From positions 398,420,439-398,484,438 of the forward strand of contig NC_081406.1 in the NCBI RefSeq assembly GCF_030272615.1: a stretch of 64,000 nucleotides of DNA, read 5' to 3'. A program made the translations under genes and the position numbers. Every line of letters begins with the position of its first letter. The first letter of the stretch is position 1. Of the stretch, positions 62,296 through 64,000 are shown in pieces. The notes under the pieces are model-generated. The model worked only from the letters and a program-made list of their open reading frames with translations. It was not told where the DNA came from and ran no database searches. This DNA is from Cryptomeria japonica (Eukaryota > Streptophyta > Pinopsida > Cupressales > Cupressaceae).

Positions 62296-63660
62296 GGAAC
62301 TAAATGGGTTTTTAGGAATAAATTGAATGAGGATGGACAAGTTGTGAGGAATAAAGCTAGATTGGCTTGTAAAGGATATTCTCAGAAGGAAGGAATTAAT
62401 TATGATGAAACTTTTGCTCCGGTAGCTAGGATTGAAGTTGTGCGATTATTTCTTGCTTATGCTACCCATAAGAACTACAAGGTTTATTAGATGGATGTTA
62501 AGTGTGCATTTCTGAATGGAGACCTTGAAGAAGAAGTTTACAATGAGCAACCTGATGGATTTTCACTTTTAGATGACAAAGACATGGTTAAGGAAAGATT
62601 TATATAGATTAAAACAAGCTCCCATAGCTTGGTATGCAAGATTGGATAAATATATTTTGAAGTTTGGTTTCACTAAAGGTAATGCTGACAATAGTTCATA
62701 CTATAAGATCATTGATGATGACATATTGATTGTTGAAGTCTTTTATGATGATATCATTTTTGGAGGTGAGGATAAGTTATGTATGGAATTCTCTAAAAAT
62801 ATGAAGAATGAATTTGAGATGTCTATGATTGGGGAAATGAAATTTTTCTTAGGTTTACATATTACTCAGACTGATAAAGGTATTTTCATCTATTAGGCTG
62901 ATAAAGGAATGAAATATTTTAAACCAGTTGATACACCTATGGTTACAAGTGAGAAGTTGACTAAGAAAGATGCATCAGCTCTAATAAATCTTACAAGGTA
63001 CAAGTCTATGATTGGAGGTTTGTTATATCTGACTCACACTAGACCGGATATAATGAATGTAGTTTGTATTGTATCAAGATATCAGAGTGATCCTAGAGAG
63101 AATCATGAGAGTGTGGTAAAAAATATTTTCAAGTATTTACAGGGAACAACTAAATTTGGTTTGTGGTATCCTAAAAATAAACTTTACACTGTGCATATAT
63201 AGATGTTGATTGGGTTGGAGATGTTGATGACCAAAAGAGCACATTCGGTGGAGCTTTCTTTCTTGGAAAGAAAATTGTTTCTTGGATCAACAAGAAGAAG
63301 TCATGTACATTTTTGTCTACTACAAAAGCTGAGTATGTTGTTGCTGCTACTAACTGTACACAAGTTCTATGGATGAAGTAAATGTTGAAGGATATAAGGG
63401 TAGATTGTAATGAACCGGTAGTTATTCACTATGATCACTCTGGTGCTATTGATATATCAAAGAATACAGTATTTCATTCTAAGACAAAGCACATATCTAT
63501 AAAGTATAACTTTTTGAAGGAAAAGGTGGAAGCAAATGAAGTCAAACTAGTTTATGTGAACACTAAAGAGCACATTGCAGGTATCTTCACTAAACCTTTT
63601 CCTGAGGAATCATTTGAGTACTTCAAAGATAGATTGGGGGTTTCTACCCCTCCAATATAG
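62296..63660 (+). pseudogene. Copia-2 RT (remainder) and RNase H
   Basis: [20 protein letters not shown] after the solo [24 protein letters not shown], frame change near 62570, KQAPIAWYARLDKY, VFYDDIIFGGEDKLC (YVDD-like box, 62734-62775), then MIGGLLYLTHTRPDIMN, RNase H with DWVGDVDDQKS, TKAEYVVAATN, and VIHYDHSGAIDISKN to the stop at 63658-63660. Stops at 62488, 62894, 63200 and 63379. Same order as in Copia-1. Confidence 0.9.
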
Positions 63661-64000
63661 ACCTGAATGATGTTGATTAGCATCAATCCGACATGCACTT
63701 ACAGAGCTACTATTTATTTCGGATTGATGTGTTGGTGCTACTACTCAGGGGGAGTAGTCAGCTGTGTGGTTCAATGCATTTATGATTTTTCTTTCATGTT
63801 CATGTCATATTTTTGGCATTGATGTCAAAGGGGGCGAGCTATATGTGAGAAATAGAGCTTAACAAAACATCAATCAATGGGAGAGATCAGAGCTTAACAA
63901 AGATATCATTCACAGGGGGAGTTTGTTAACTTCATTATTATATTATCTTTTGGGAGATTGTTGACTGTCTTCCTTTGATGAGACTTGTTTGGCATTTGGA
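63661..64000 (+). other. 3' untranslated region of Copia-2 with PPT-like tracts
   Basis: Non-coding, with purine tracts caaagggggcgag (63826) and cacagggggag (63912), like the repeated purine tracts before the Copia-1 3' LTR. The last bases match the Copia-1 region just upstream of its LTR, so the LTR itself is not reached. Confidence 0.75.

Larger units (their letters stand above)
55434..64000 (+). mobile_element. Copia-2: old plus-strand Ty1/Copia element, 3' end outside the window
   Basis: 5' LTR from TGTTGCATTGATG at 55434, primer site near 57861, gag-pol 57915-63660 with many lesions, purine-rich 3' region to 64000. Related to Copia-1 (same gag, same motif order) but much more decayed. 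Two solo LTRs are inserted, at about 56274-57485 (G2 family) and at 60721-62295 (G1/G3 family, duplication ggaac). The element sits just upstream of PMD copy D's TATA box. The 3' LTR should start shortly after 64000. Confidence 0.88.

Overview
The window looks like plant nuclear DNA made entirely of nested, mostly decayed LTR retrotransposons. I found no host gene, rRNA, tRNA or CRISPR array. Very large Tat-like Ty3/Gypsy elements (dual RNase H, acidic-tract cargo gene), Ty1/Copia elements with initiator-Met tRNA primer sites, very long LTRs and a high density of nests suggest a big plant genome. A conifer or other gymnosperm is my best guess, but nothing in the sequence proves it.

Layout. 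(1) 1-6162: the 3' part of a plus-strand Gypsy element (G1), made of post-integrase non-coding DNA, an antisense gene and the 3' LTR. (2) 6163-53014: an old minus-strand Gypsy element (G2), split by four insertions: a triple-LTR mini-element (8431-11778, duplication gtatc), a 4.5-kb probable solo LTR (13981-18490), a Copia element (Copia-1, 18554-25094, duplication gattc) and an almost complete 17.7-kb Gypsy element of the G1 family (G3, 33500-51162, duplication gttct). G1 itself appears to sit inside the 3' end of G2. (3) 53015-55433: a remnant of a fourth Gypsy-type element that keeps only its antisense gene (D). (4) 55434-64000: a plus-strand Copia element (Copia-2), old and broken, carrying a solo LTR of the G2 family (about 56274-57485) in its 5' LTR and a solo LTR of the G1/G3 family (60721-62295, duplication ggaac) in its reverse transcriptase gene. 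Its 3' LTR lies beyond the window.

The most interesting feature is a cargo gene. Between integrase and the 3' LTR, and on the opposite strand to gag-pol, the Gypsy elements carry a gene for a plant mobile domain (PMD, aminotransferase-like/MAIN-like family) protein. Four copies are present (A 2102-4359, B 6449-8339, C 46944-49216, D 53015-55363), from at least three diverged lineages. Where complete, the gene has its own TATA box, a short first exon, an intron and a large second exon coding for PMD, an acidic tract, a coiled coil and an Arg-rich tail. All four copies are now pseudogenes, but amino-acid conservation between lineages implies that the protein was once selected.

Several cis-elements recur: a hairpin running into the polypurine tract, a palindrome around the LTR TATA box, paired GTGAAAAC motifs after integrase, and repeat motifs shared between the sense leader and the antisense intron. 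Many of the breaks are C-to-T type stop codons, as expected from decay of methylated, silenced DNA.
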